Assembly (NCBI RefSeq): GCF_000265205.3
Contig: NC_018000.1
Location: 3,782,001 to 3,846,000, forward strand
DNA from: Sinorhizobium fredii USDA 257
GTDB taxonomy: Bacteria > Pseudomonadota > Alphaproteobacteria > Rhizobiales > Rhizobiaceae
Direction of reading: 5' to 3'
Length of the DNA stretch: 64,000 nucleotides
Part shown: positions 17,599 to 25,425 of the stretch, one piece after another
How the letters are laid out: each line of letters begins with the position of its first letter
Position numbering within the stretch: the first letter of the stretch is position 1
Translations under genes and position numbers: made by a program
Notes under the pieces: model-generated
Seen by the model: the letters and a program-made list of their open reading frames with translations, nothing else
Databases searched by the model: none
What the model was told of the DNA's origin: nothing

Positions 17599-17807
17599 GC
17601 CCCGAGGACTACCATCGGTCCGTTCAGTTGTCAGCTTCTATCGTCGTTCGTATTCGCGTCTATTATATGGCACTGCAGCAAATCGGCTGATCGTCTTGCG
17701 ATGCTGATTGAAGGTGTACTGGTTCCAACGATGGTAAGGTCAAGCGAGAAAGTTTTCGAATGCAGAACGACGACGACTCAATCGTTCTTGTCATTTTACG
17801 AGACCCG

Positions 17808-18260
17808 ATGACGAGCCTCGCTGCGTATCTGGGATTGTTCTTGGTCGCCTTCGGCGCGGCGACGGTGTTGCCATTCCAATCAGAGCCCTTGCTTGTTGGC
17901 CTCCTTGCGTCCGGCAAGTTTTCGACCGCATGGCTTCTTGTTGTTGCCACCATCGGTAACGTACTAGGCGCAGTCTTCAATTGGGTTCTCGGCCTTTTCA
18001 TCGACCGTTTCCATGACCGGCCCTGGTTTCCGGTTAAGCCGTCCTCCCTGACAAAAGCTAGTGGATGGTATCGGCGCTATGGCCGCTGGTCGCTGCTTCT
18101 CTCCTGGATGCCGCTGATCGGGGACGCCCTCACGGTGCTTGCCGGGGTGTTGCGGGAGCCCCTCTGGTCTTTCTTGCTGCTGGTGACGGTCGCAAAGGCC
18201 GGACGGTATCTCGTCCTCACCGCAGCCACGCTGGGGACTCAGTCGGTGCTGGGTGGTTAG
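17808..18260 (+). CDS. YqaA-like small membrane protein (DedA/SNARE-associated superfamily)
   Basis: 150 residues from the chosen ATG; four hydrophobic segments. The pattern matches YqaA: LPFQSEPLLVGLLASG, GNVLGAVFNWVLG, a basic cytoplasmic turn, then the signature GRWSLLLSWMPLIGDALTVLAGVLR. DedA-related proteins are linked to lipid carrier flipping and membrane homeostasis; the role of YqaA is not established. A longer start at 17760 is possible, but family alignment favours MTSLAAYLGLF. Confidence 0.8.
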   Translation: MTSLAAYLGLFLVAFGAATVLPFQSEPLLVGLLASGKFSTAWLLVVATIGNVLGAVFNWVLGLFIDRFHDRPWFPVKPSSLTKASGWYRRYGRWSLLLSWMPLIGDALTVLAGVLREPLWSFLLLVTVAKAGRYLVLTAATLGTQSVLGG

Positions 18261-18457
18261 CCTACAACAGGGGTGAGCGTGATCGCAGCTTGGAGACGCT
18301 CATCCAGGAGGGACGTGGCTAAGGCCCGACGATCGCGATACCGCCCCAAAACGGCCACCGATCTCTCATCATCTCGCTCGAGCGAAGCAGCGTAGTGCCG
18401 CTCGCGTTGACCGTGATCAATCGCGCGTTCGATGAATTCGTGGAAGGGGAGAGCTGA

Positions 18458-19024
18458 ATGGGGCCAAAGGCGGCGATGACGTTCCGGCTCGTCCTTGCAG
18501 GGGCGGCCGTGGCGGCGATCCCCGCGGCGGCGGCACCTGAGTCTCAGCCGCGCGACATCGTGCAGCAAAGACAGCAGGACATGAAAGCGATGGCGAATGC
18601 AGCCAAGAGCATCGACGCCATGTTCAAGGGGTCGTCCCCTTATGACGCGAAGGCGTTCAAGGCCGCGGCTGAATCCGTCGGGTCTCATTCGGGAGACAGG
18701 CTGTCATCGCTTTTCGACGGGTCTATCGCCGCACCCGGTTCGAAGGCCAGCGCCAATATCGAAGCCGAACGCCAGAAGTTCGACAAACTGGCCGCCGACC
18801 TTGGCGTCTATGCTTCGGCGCTCGCGGCGGCGGCAGAGCGCAATCCGGATGTTCTTAGTCCTCAGATGCGCATGCAAGGTGGAGACGCGATGATGGGCGG
18901 ACCGCTTGCCAGGAAAGCGGAGGCGGATCGGGATGTGAGTTCAATGCCCGCCGAGCATGCGTTTCACCTGATGCTTCAGACCTGCACCTCCTGCCATGCC
19001 CAATTTCGAGTGCGAGCCGAGTAG
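18458..19024 (+). CDS. Cytochrome c' (c-556 type)
   Basis: 188 residues with a signal peptide (AGAAVAAIPAAAAP) and a four-helix cytochrome c' domain. The single heme motif CTSCH is near the C-terminus (LQTCTSCHAQFR), where this family places it, and the first helix has the usual IVQQRQQDMKAM. Periplasmic. Cytochromes c' bind NO or serve as small electron carriers; in this copper-rich context an electron partner of the oxidases is possible but unproven. Ribosome binding site GGAAGGGG about ten bases before ATG. Confidence 0.92.
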   Translation: MGPKAAMTFRLVLAGAAVAAIPAAAAPESQPRDIVQQRQQDMKAMANAAKSIDAMFKGSSPYDAKAFKAAAESVGSHSGDRLSSLFDGSIAAPGSKASANIEAERQKFDKLAADLGVYASALAAAAERNPDVLSPQMRMQGGDAMMGGPLARKAEADRDVSSMPAEHAFHLMLQTCTSCHAQFRVRAE

Positions 19025-19039
19025 CCGACGTGTGCGGAG

Positions 19040-19561
19040 CTACGGTCGATTGGCGAGTTGGCCGTGCTGTTTACGCCATCCGTAGCGCGTCAATCCGCGC
19101 GGCTTGTAGATCGAAAGCACCGTCGTCGTGATCAGCACGACTATGCCGCCAGCGGCGTGGACCACGAGTGAGCTTCTCGGACCGAGAAGATCGGCTTCCG
19201 CTAGTCCTTTCGCAGCAGCCGCCGCGACATAGCCTATCAGGTCCAACTGCAGCAGTAGGACGACGGCGGTCAGCACGGTCAGCAGGAATTTCGCGAGCAC
19301 CCAGTAGTGGAGGAACACGCCCCAGACTGTTCCGAGTGCCTGGACGAGTCCTGTGATGAGCGATGCCAAAACCATAGGAAGTATGACGAGCCGCGCAATG
19401 GCGTCCATCGCCACATAGAGGCTTCCTGCTGTCTGGGCATCCGCGCTGCCGAGGCCGACGAGTCCCAGCGCAAGGAAACACGCCACCGCGCCGAGCGAAC
19501 TGACGGATGAGATGACATGCACCACGAGAGTGAACTTCCGCAGGGCAGGAGGCATCGTCAT
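19040..19561 (-). CDS. Four-helix membrane protein (DUF2269-like)
   Basis: 173 residues with four predicted membrane helices: FTLVVHVISSVSSLGAVACFLALGL, LVILPMVLASLITGLVQAL, WVLAKFLLTVLTAVVLLLQL and VHAAGGIVVLITTTVLSIY. His in the first and last helices could coordinate heme or metal, but this is a guess. ATG overlaps the stop of the upstream small gene by four bases, so the two form a coupled pair. Confidence 0.75.
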   Translation of the reverse strand: MTMPPALRKFTLVVHVISSVSSLGAVACFLALGLVGLGSADAQTAGSLYVAMDAIARLVILPMVLASLITGLVQALGTVWGVFLHYWVLAKFLLTVLTAVVLLLQLDLIGYVAAAAAKGLAEADLLGPRSSLVVHAAGGIVVLITTTVLSIYKPRGLTRYGWRKQHGQLANRP

Positions 19562-19737
19562 GGAGGGTCACCTGCTGGCGGCATTTCGCTGTCGGGCGAC
19601 ATGTGGCGGCCTGGGCCGTGGGGACCGCCGATATCGAAGACGACGATCATCGCCGCAAGCAATATCAGCACAGCGGCAACGATCCCGGAGATTTTTACCC
19701 AGCGCGGCATGCCAGGATAGTCGTTTCCCTCGGCCAT
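19558..19737 (-). CDS. Small single-pass membrane protein
   Basis: 59 residues. One membrane helix (VKISGIVAAVLILLAAMIVVFDIGG) and a Gly/His/Met/Pro-rich tail (PHGPGRHMSPDSEMPP) with possible metal-binding His and Met. AAAGAGAG lies just before the ATG at 19737; the frame upstream (to 19764) is not needed. Coupled to the four-helix membrane protein by a 4-bp overlap. Similar short membrane proteins occur in copper-resistance clusters. Confidence 0.65.
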   Translation of the reverse strand: MAEGNDYPGMPRWVKISGIVAAVLILLAAMIVVFDIGGPHGPGRHMSPDSEMPPAGDPP

Positions 19738-20155
19738 CTCTCTTTGTCTCCGCCATCTTAGCATCCGGTCCCGTGGCTCGACGTTCTATCGGGAGTTTTG
19801 CAACACCGCAGAGTTTACGAAATATTTAGCTTAATTTTGTCGACCTGAAACGGCCTATTTCGATCTGAAAAAAGACAGCTACAACTGTTCCTGGCACCTA
19901 CTTAGGCGTGTCCAGATCCCTTCTGGTTCAGCCGCGGATCGTCACAGTGGTGGAGAGAACATTCCTCCTCGTTCGGGATTGTGTTCTCTCTCCGAAATGA
20001 CCCCTCGCGAAGAAAGGCGGATGCCGATTCCAATGCGTCACAAGGCGTTCAGGCCGAACGCGCATTGACGCCGGGGCTTCTTGGCATCGGCCGCGTTAGC
20101 GATCTCTACGATGATCGGGCATTCCGGCCGATCGGCGCCATGGCAGGGGTTGGCG
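19738..20155. other. Intergenic region between membrane-protein pair and Crp gene
   Basis: About 420 bases without a convincing gene. The stretch 19805-19880 is visibly more AT-rich than its surroundings and is the probable promoter region of the minus-strand pair. The remainder shows no repeat or stable hairpin that I could find. Confidence 0.4.
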
Positions 20156-20746
20156 TCAAGGGGTGATAGCGCGTTTGCTGCTGGGCTTCATCGATCGACC
20201 TTCCTGTAGGATGAGGTGTCGGCGGCTGGACAATTCCCGATAGAGCGCTTCGGGAGATACGCCGATCTCCTCGGCCAGTCTGCGCCATTCACCCTTGGCT
20301 GGAAGCTGCCCGTCATTCCACGTTAGCCAAGCGTCGAGCCTGGCTCCCACCGTGCGCAACGACACGATCTCGGCTCGTTTCCTGGCGCTCTGAAGCTCGT
20401 GCGATAGATGCCGTGCCCAAGCGCGGGCAAATGCGGGCTCATTGTCCAGCAGGTCACGAATGACGCCCACGGGGACAACCAGAATGTCCGTCTGCGTCGC
20501 CGCCACGGCATCGCAGTGATAATGATCCGAAAACACGGAGGCCTCCGCTAGAATCGAGCGGCTCGCTGAACGCTGCAAGACAGCGGGGCTGCCGTCCTCG
20601 TGGTAGCGCAGGAGGTTGACGCACCCCTCCATTACGAGAAACAGTGCACGAACGGGGTCGCCCCGATGAAAGAGGTGCTCATTCTTTTCGAGCGACTTTT
20701 TCGCGACCGCTTTCGGCTGGAGATGGACGAGAATTTGATCCGACAT
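20156..20746 (-). CDS. Crp/Fnr-family transcriptional regulator
   Basis: 196 residues from the ATG at 20746. Cyclic-nucleotide-binding-like jellyroll (FHRGDPVRALFLVMEGCVNLLRYHEDG) and a C-terminal winged HTH (EWRRLAEEIGVSPEALYRELSSRRH). No Fnr-type N-terminal Cys cluster, and the phosphate-binding RxS signature of cAMP binders is not evident, so the effector is unknown. It is convergent with the small membrane pair and divergent from the LTXXQ-like protein gene. An earlier in-frame ATG at 20773 is possible. Confidence 0.85.
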   Translation of the reverse strand: MSDQILVHLQPKAVAKKSLEKNEHLFHRGDPVRALFLVMEGCVNLLRYHEDGSPAVLQRSASRSILAEASVFSDHYHCDAVAATQTDILVVPVGVIRDLLDNEPAFARAWARHLSHELQSARKRAEIVSLRTVGARLDAWLTWNDGQLPAKGEWRRLAEEIGVSPEALYRELSSRRHLILQEGRSMKPSSKRAITP

Positions 20747-20759
20747 GATAGCTATCATG
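20744..20759. promoter_or_regulatory. Perfect 16-bp palindrome at the crp-type gene start
   Basis: CATGATAGCTATCATG is a perfect palindrome containing the ATG at 20746. It sits between the Crp-type gene and the divergent LTXXQ-like gene. It could be an operator, possibly autoregulatory, or, if the longer protein start at 20773 is used, lie inside the coding region. It is not a match to the canonical CRP or FNR box. Confidence 0.45.
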
Positions 20760-20815
20760 GCCAGGACGATCATCGTTTGGCAAGCTCGAGGCCTCGAACT
20801 TGTGAACGGTGACTC

Positions 20816-21334
20816 ATGAAAAAGCTTATCCCTGCGCTCGCAGTTTTGCTGCTTCCAATTTCCGCTGCTGCGGAGGGCAAACACGTCCATTCTTCACCGT
20901 ATGCCGGACAGGAGCATCGCGACATAAAAAGCCTATCGGCGAAAGACATTGCCGAGCTGGAGACTGGAGGAGGCTGGGGCTTGGCGAAGCCCGCCGAGCT
21001 CAACGGAATGCCCGGGCCGTCACACGTGCTGAAGATGAAGGCCGAGCTTCATTTGACTGGCGAACAGGAGGATAGAACGCGGAGCATTTTCCAGAGAATG
21101 CGCGGCGAAGCGGTTGCGGAAGGCAAGAGATTGGTGGCCGGGGAACAGGCGCTCGAGTTCGCTTTCCGCGAGCGCTCGATCAACCATGGTGGGCTGCGCG
21201 AACGTCTCCGCCGGATTGAGGCGAGCCGCGCCAACCTCCGTTACATCCATCTGGCCGCGCACCTGGAGATGCTAAAGGTTCTGAGCGCGAGCCAGATCGA
21301 CCGCTACAGCGAGTTGCGCGGATATTCCCGGTAG
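20816..21334 (+). CDS. Periplasmic LTXXQ/Spy-CpxP-like protein
   Basis: 172 residues. Signal peptide (MKKLIPALAVLLLPISAAAEG), then an extended His-containing segment and two LTxxQ-like helix regions (ELHLTGEQEDRTRSIFQ and HLEMLKVLSASQIDRYSELRG). This matches metal- or stress-responsive periplasmic proteins (CpxP, Spy, CnrX family) that act as chaperones or metal sensors. It faces the Crp-type regulator across a short region with a perfect palindrome. Confidence 0.8.
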   Translation: MKKLIPALAVLLLPISAAAEGKHVHSSPYAGQEHRDIKSLSAKDIAELETGGGWGLAKPAELNGMPGPSHVLKMKAELHLTGEQEDRTRSIFQRMRGEAVAEGKRLVAGEQALEFAFRERSINHGGLRERLRRIEASRANLRYIHLAAHLEMLKVLSASQIDRYSELRGYSR

Positions 21335-21417
21335 GACAAGGCTGGTAGAGCCGCCCCGTCTTCCCTGGACAGCAGTCGTCTGTTACCGTGCACTTGCGTT
21401 CCATCTTTGTTCACCAA

Positions 21418-21447
21418 CAACACGCGCCGTTGCGACGGCGCGTGTTG
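21418..21447 (-). terminator. Strong hairpin downstream of HMA remnant
   Basis: Perfect 12-bp stem CAACACGCGCCG (21418-21429) / CGGCGCGTGTTG (21436-21447) with a 6-base loop. On the minus strand it lies immediately after the stop at 21451 of the HMA-like frame and is followed by TTGG, a weak T-tract. It probably ends the 24.7-21.45 kb minus-strand transcript; it could also stop readthrough from the LTXXQ-like gene on the plus strand. Confidence 0.6.
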
Positions 21448-21450
21448 AAT

Positions 21451-21720
21451 TCATGCGACGTGGCTGCAGCAGGACTTCGCGAACGAAGCCTTGTAGCCAG
21501 CGTCTTCAATCGCGGCGACGATCGCTTCGGAGGCGGCCGGCAGCTTGCCGAGAAGCAGCTTGTTTACGCGGTTGGAGACCGAGCTTCGAAAGGATGACGA
21601 TGAGGCATCGTCGGGGATCGACCTTACGCCATCCAAGGACGTCGCTGAAATTGACTCGACCTTGGAGGAGCGCCCCGAATGGTATGTGCTCGTCGCCAGA
21701 TGCGGAAAGTGCCGGCGTCG
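21451..21720 (-). pseudogene. HMA-domain metallochaperone remnant (CopZ-like)
   Basis: The C-terminal part reads AASEAIVAAIEDAGYKA, the typical end of an HMA domain, followed by a Cys/His tail SCCSHVA. Upstream, SKVESISATSLDGVRSIP resembles the first helix after the metal loop, and TFRI-like sequence occurs in a second frame. The metal-binding CxxC motif is not visible. The protein seems frameshifted and its site lost. It is downstream of the DUF4396-oxidase gene, where a copper chaperone would make sense. Confidence 0.45.
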
Positions 21721-21852
21721 GGCCGGGATTTCCCGTTTTTTAAGCGACCACATTTCAGCATCGGGGCGATAACATTCAACGATGTCTTGTGAGATTTCGG
21801 CCAGGGGAGGGTCGTGTCGAACCCCCGGCGTCAGGGACACGCGTACCGAGGA

Positions 21853-23748
21853 TCAACTCTGCACGTCGATCACCAGCATCAAGCCGCCGCCTCCCTGAAT
21901 CTCGACATTGTTGTTCGTGGTATGATGGGAGATATGGCAGTGAACGAGCCATTTTCCGGGACGCTGGGCCTTCCACAGAACGTCGAACCGCTGACCAGGG
22001 CCGACATTTACAGTGTCGGCGAGATAGCGGGCGCTTTGCCGCAGCGTCACGCCGTCGACTGCGGCAACCTCGAAAGGCCCGCCGTGGATGTGCATCGGGT
22101 GTATTGCCGTCGTGTGCGACCCGACGAAGCGAACCTTGAGCGTTTGCCCGACCTTCATTCTTATCGTGTCGGTTGCCGGATACGATTTCCCGTTGATGGT
22201 GAAGAAGTTCGGGAGCGCACCTTCCATCGGCATCGCGGGGAAGGTTAGCCACTCGCGCTTTAGCCACTCCTGAAGCTGCATAGTATATTCCAGATCGGCG
22301 GGAATATCGTCGGAGGGGTCCTCGGGATCGATGATCAAGGCTCCGTAGAGGCCGAGCGATTGCTGGCGGTCGACATGGTCATGCGTGTGGTAGAAGTAGG
22401 TGCCGCTCTGACCGACCGTGTACTCGTAGCTGTAGGTTTCGCCGGGTTCGATGGGCTTCTGCGTGATCTCTGCCGGACCGTCCATGTCGTTCGGCAGGAT
22501 CAGGCCGTGCCAATGGACCGTGGTGCTTTCCGGCAGCCTATTGGTGACATTGATCCTTACCCGGTCGCCTTCCTTTACGCGCAGAGTCGGGCCTGGGACC
22601 TGATTGTTGTACGCGTAGGCCTCAACGGTCTCGCCAGGGAGAATCGGCCAGCGGACGACAGAGGCTTCGAGGTCGAAGATCTTGACACCGCCGTCCAGGC
22701 GCGGCTTCAAAGTCTGTGCGCCTTGCGCGGTTGGCTCAGCCTCGAAGCTGACGTTCCGTGGATCGACGGCTGCCATGTCCAGCATCGCCCGTCCTGGCGT
22801 GTCGAAGGTCATGACCATGCCGGGAGCCATGATAGCGCCGCCCACCTCATGGGCGCTTAGCCGCATGTTCACCTTGGCGAACGGGTACGCGAACCCGGCA
22901 GCGAGGAGGATCGTCGTGAACGCCGCCACGGCAGTGATCTGCGCTCTTGTCGGATCGAACGCTGGCGAGTGTTGCCTGTGCTGGGAGTGGTGTTCTCGCG
23001 CCATGCCATGCGCGAAGGAGTGAGCAGCTTGGGTGGCGTGACTGTTGCTCATTTCGGATGCCGGCGTCTCCGAGGAATGCTCGCTACGATCCGTCATGAG
23101 GCCATGCTTCATGCCTTTGGCGACGAGCCAGACGTTGAACGGATAGGCGGCGAGGAAGCCGACGCCAACGCCGAGAGCCATGACGCCCCAGAACAGCATC
23201 TCGCCCGGCCACATGGCACGCATATCGCGGCCCATCATCAGGATTGCCATAACCGGAGCCATGCCGGCCATCATTGCATTCATGCTGATGAATTCGGGCA
23301 TGAACGACTTGCGGACGTTCTCCGAATAGCTTCCGCCCATCATGTTCTTCATGAACAGCGCCTGGAAGATGAAGAGGCCGAGGGCGAAGCCAGCCGCGTA
23401 CTCGATGATGATGTCGAGCCACATCGGCAAACCCAGGACCGCCGTGATAACGGCCGCGATGATGATTCCGGTCGCGTCTCCCGCGACGCAATGAATAGTG
23501 CTGCCCACCCCTTGCTTCCAAAGCGGCCTGATAAACTCCTCATGGGTGCCGGGGACAGGTTCCTTGTCGGCCAGCACATATAGCAGCAGTCCGACCGGGC
23601 CGAGATAAAGCGTGACGAGGATGAAGCCCCATTTCATCACCGACGGCTCGGGATTGTTCCGGAACTGGTCCCAGGCCACATAGATGGTGCTGCCAACCGC
23701 CAGGACGAACCAGCCGAACAGCAGATAGTCGATTGGCTGGATGAACAT
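21853..23748 (-). CDS. DUF4396 membrane domain fused to multicopper oxidase
   Basis: About 631 residues. N-terminal half (1-235): DUF4396-type membrane protein with helices around IDYLLFGWFVLAVGSTIYVAW, WGFILVTLYLGPVGLLLYVLA, ATGIIIAAVITAVLGL and MLFWGVMALGVGVGFLAA. Residues about 235-275 are a His-rich linker (REHHSQHRQHSP). After a further membrane anchor comes a periplasmic multicopper oxidase with HWHG, YHTHDH, HPMHIHGG and HCHISHH. The position of the axial Met in the last motif is Asn (TTNNN). Of three close ATGs, 23748 is best spaced from AAGGGAG; 23757 is also possible. Likely a membrane-tethered cuprous or other metal oxidase. Confidence 0.88.
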   Translation of the reverse strand: MFIQPIDYLLFGWFVLAVGSTIYVAWDQFRNNPEPSVMKWGFILVTLYLGPVGLLLYVLADKEPVPGTHEEFIRPLWKQGVGSTIHCVAGDATGIIIAAVITAVLGLPMWLDIIIEYAAGFALGLFIFQALFMKNMMGGSYSENVRKSFMPEFISMNAMMAGMAPVMAILMMGRDMRAMWPGEMLFWGVMALGVGVGFLAAYPFNVWLVAKGMKHGLMTDRSEHSSETPASEMSNSHATQAAHSFAHGMAREHHSQHRQHSPAFDPTRAQITAVAAFTTILLAAGFAYPFAKVNMRLSAHEVGGAIMAPGMVMTFDTPGRAMLDMAAVDPRNVSFEAEPTAQGAQTLKPRLDGGVKIFDLEASVVRWPILPGETVEAYAYNNQVPGPTLRVKEGDRVRINVTNRLPESTTVHWHGLILPNDMDGPAEITQKPIEPGETYSYEYTVGQSGTYFYHTHDHVDRQQSLGLYGALIIDPEDPSDDIPADLEYTMQLQEWLKREWLTFPAMPMEGALPNFFTINGKSYPATDTIRMKVGQTLKVRFVGSHTTAIHPMHIHGGPFEVAAVDGVTLRQSARYLADTVNVGPGQRFDVLWKAQRPGKWLVHCHISHHTTNNNVEIQGGGGLMLVIDVQS

Positions 23749-23913
23749 GTTCATCATCTCCCTTGCGCGGTTGCGGAACTGCGATCCCCGGAAAGTTTGC
23801 GCGTTACAACTGTTGGAAGGTCAACCCGCAGTTTCTGGAAGCACGCGGGCGAACCGCCGGCGGGATTTCCGGAACCTTCTCCTGGACAGTGGCGTTCGCA
23901 TCGTGCAGCAGCA

Positions 23914-24702
23914 CTACATGGCGTGGGTTGCCGAGAGGCCAATGCTCCCAGCGGCCATCCAGACTGCCATGGCGATCATCATCAGGTTTTCGGTCAGCGA
24001 GATGAAACCAAGGGGGACGTCGCTCGATCCGCCGACGCAAGCGCACTTCAGTTCACGCTTGTCAATGTAGACGGCCTTGAAGACCGAAACAGCCCCTACC
24101 GTACCGATGAACATCGCGACCGGAACCGACAGCCAATTCAGAACGCCTGCCACCATGAGCACGCCAGCCAGTCCTTCGGCATAGGGATAGATGTAGCTGT
24201 ATGGCACCCAGCGCTTTGCCAGGAGGTCATAGTTCAGGAACATCGTCGCAAAGCTCTCGACGTTCTGGAGTTTCATCATTGCCAGAACCACCATTGAAAA
24301 GGCGACGAACCATTCGGCTGCGCGCAAGGTGAATGGAGTTCCGTTGACGGCATGGCTCGCCGCCATCGCCGTGAGTGCGGTCAGCGTGAACAGCACGGTA
24401 ACCGGGCGGTAGGTAGTCGCCTTCGGATCGGCGACCGGCTTCCCCATAAAACGACGCAAATCGTCGTAGCCGCCGACCCGCTTACCATCGATGAAGACCT
24501 GAGGCGTCGTCGCCACGCCGTGCTGCGCCTTGAAAGCGTCCGTTTCCTCGCGGGTGGTCAGGTGATGATCATCCACCTCGTAGCCTGACCGCTGCAGCAG
24601 GTCCTTCGTCTTCAGTCCGTAGGGGCAGGTGTGGCTTGGCATCACCATCCGGTACAGGACGGCCTTCGTGGAGAGATTCTGCGGATTGGTCTTGTCCAAC
24701 AT
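23914..24702 (-). CDS. Glutaredoxin-MauE (DoxX-like) fusion membrane protein
   Basis: 262 residues. Residues 1-80 are a glutaredoxin fold: strand VLYRMVMPSHTCPYGLKTKDLL with a single Cys at the active site (TCPYG rather than CPYC), cis-Pro TTPQVFIDGK and GGYDDLRRF. Residues about 95-255 are a MauE-like four-helix membrane domain (VLFTLTALTAMAASHA, FVAFSMVVLAMMKL, GLAGVLMVAGVLNWLSVP) with a CACVGG motif that could exchange thiols with the glutaredoxin part. Start at 24702 has AAGGAG. Transcribed from a MerR-type promoter divergent from merR. Confidence 0.88.
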   Translation of the reverse strand: MLDKTNPQNLSTKAVLYRMVMPSHTCPYGLKTKDLLQRSGYEVDDHHLTTREETDAFKAQHGVATTPQVFIDGKRVGGYDDLRRFMGKPVADPKATTYRPVTVLFTLTALTAMAASHAVNGTPFTLRAAEWFVAFSMVVLAMMKLQNVESFATMFLNYDLLAKRWVPYSYIYPYAEGLAGVLMVAGVLNWLSVPVAMFIGTVGAVSVFKAVYIDKRELKCACVGGSSDVPLGFISLTENLMMIAMAVWMAAGSIGLSATHAM

Positions 24703-24740
24703 TTTCACATCTCCTTGTCCTTGTGAAATCGTTGGCAGGA

Positions 24741-24771
24741 CTATAAGTTCCGTACCATGGTACGGAGTCAA
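24741..24771 (-). promoter_or_regulatory. MerR-type promoter: 19-bp spacer with 16-bp dyad
   Basis: Read on the minus strand: -35 TTGACT (24771-24766), a 19-bp spacer (24765-24747), and -10 TTATAG (24746-24741). The spacer holds the perfect dyad CCGTACCATGGTACGG (24750-24765). Overlong spacing with a dyad between the boxes is the hallmark of MerR-activated promoters, and the start TTGACTCCGTAC is the same as in classical mer operators. It drives the glutaredoxin-MauE gene. The dyad also contains the ATG of merR. Confidence 0.9.
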
Positions 24772-25161
24772 GACCCTCAAGAACTGACGATCGGGAAACT
24801 TGCGGCTGCCGGAGGCGTGGGTGTTGAGACCATCCGCTTCTACCAGCGCAAGGGGCTGTTGGCGACGCCGAAGCGGCTGGAGGGCGTGCGGCGTTATGGC
24901 GGCGAAGACGTGCGTCGGCTGCGGTTCATCAAACAGGCGCAGACGGCGGGCTTCACGCTGGAGGAGATCGGGGAGCTTCTGGCGCTGGATGCCGGACACA
25001 ACCGCCCGGCAGCACGGGAACTGGCGAAGAAAAGGCTTGAGCAGCTGGAAGCCAGGATCGGAGAGCTTAATCGTGCTCGGGAAGCACTCCGTAAGCTGGT
25101 CTCCGAATGCGCAGAGGGCAAGACCGGGCCTTGCCCGATCCTAGCGTCCTTTGGGGTCTGA
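24757..25161 (+). CDS. MerR-family metal-responsive regulator
   Basis: 134 residues. N-terminal winged HTH (LTIGKLAAAGGVGVETIRFYQRKGLL), a long dimerisation helix and a C-terminal metal loop SECAEGKTGPCPILAS that keeps the Cys pair equivalent to MerR Cys117 and Cys126. The first ligand, MerR Cys82 (in a GTHCEEA-like segment), is replaced here by GHNRPAA, so Hg-type three-coordinate binding as in Tn501 MerR is not possible; a different metal or geometry is implied. The ATG lies inside its own operator and no ribosome binding site is visible. Confidence 0.9.
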   Translation: MVRSQDPQELTIGKLAAAGGVGVETIRFYQRKGLLATPKRLEGVRRYGGEDVRRLRFIKQAQTAGFTLEEIGELLALDAGHNRPAARELAKKRLEQLEARIGELNRAREALRKLVSECAEGKTGPCPILASFGV

Positions 25162-25425
25162 ATTCGGATCACAGTGCAAGTTTTCGGTCGAAAACGGCCA
25201 CCGAGAGAGGGCGTGGCTACCCGTCCAAGCACGCGTGGCCTTTTATCGAACATGGCGCGACATCGTACATAGCCCGCATGGGTAATCCCAAGTCTAGACA
25301 ACTAGAGTATGCTCTCGCCGCCGAGTACGATCAGCAATGACGCTTTCATTGATCGGCGCGCCTGGCCCGTGACGGCGGGGAACTATCTACTGAACAGAGC
25401 TTCAAAAAGTCTAGGCGCTTTTCAA

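Noticed and set aside
17760..17807. N-terminal extension of the YqaA-like protein
   Set aside because: The extra residues (MQNDDDSIVLVILRDP) are not in family alignments as I know them and have no clear ribosome binding site, though they cannot be excluded.
18257..18688. 143-codon minus-strand frame opposite the cytochrome c' gene
   Set aside because: Starts within and runs against a convincing cytochrome gene and has no motif.
25180..25195. GTTTTCGGTCGAAAAC hairpin after merR
   Set aside because: The two-base loop and lack of a T-tract make a terminator unlikely; a 7-bp A/T-rich dyad can arise by chance.
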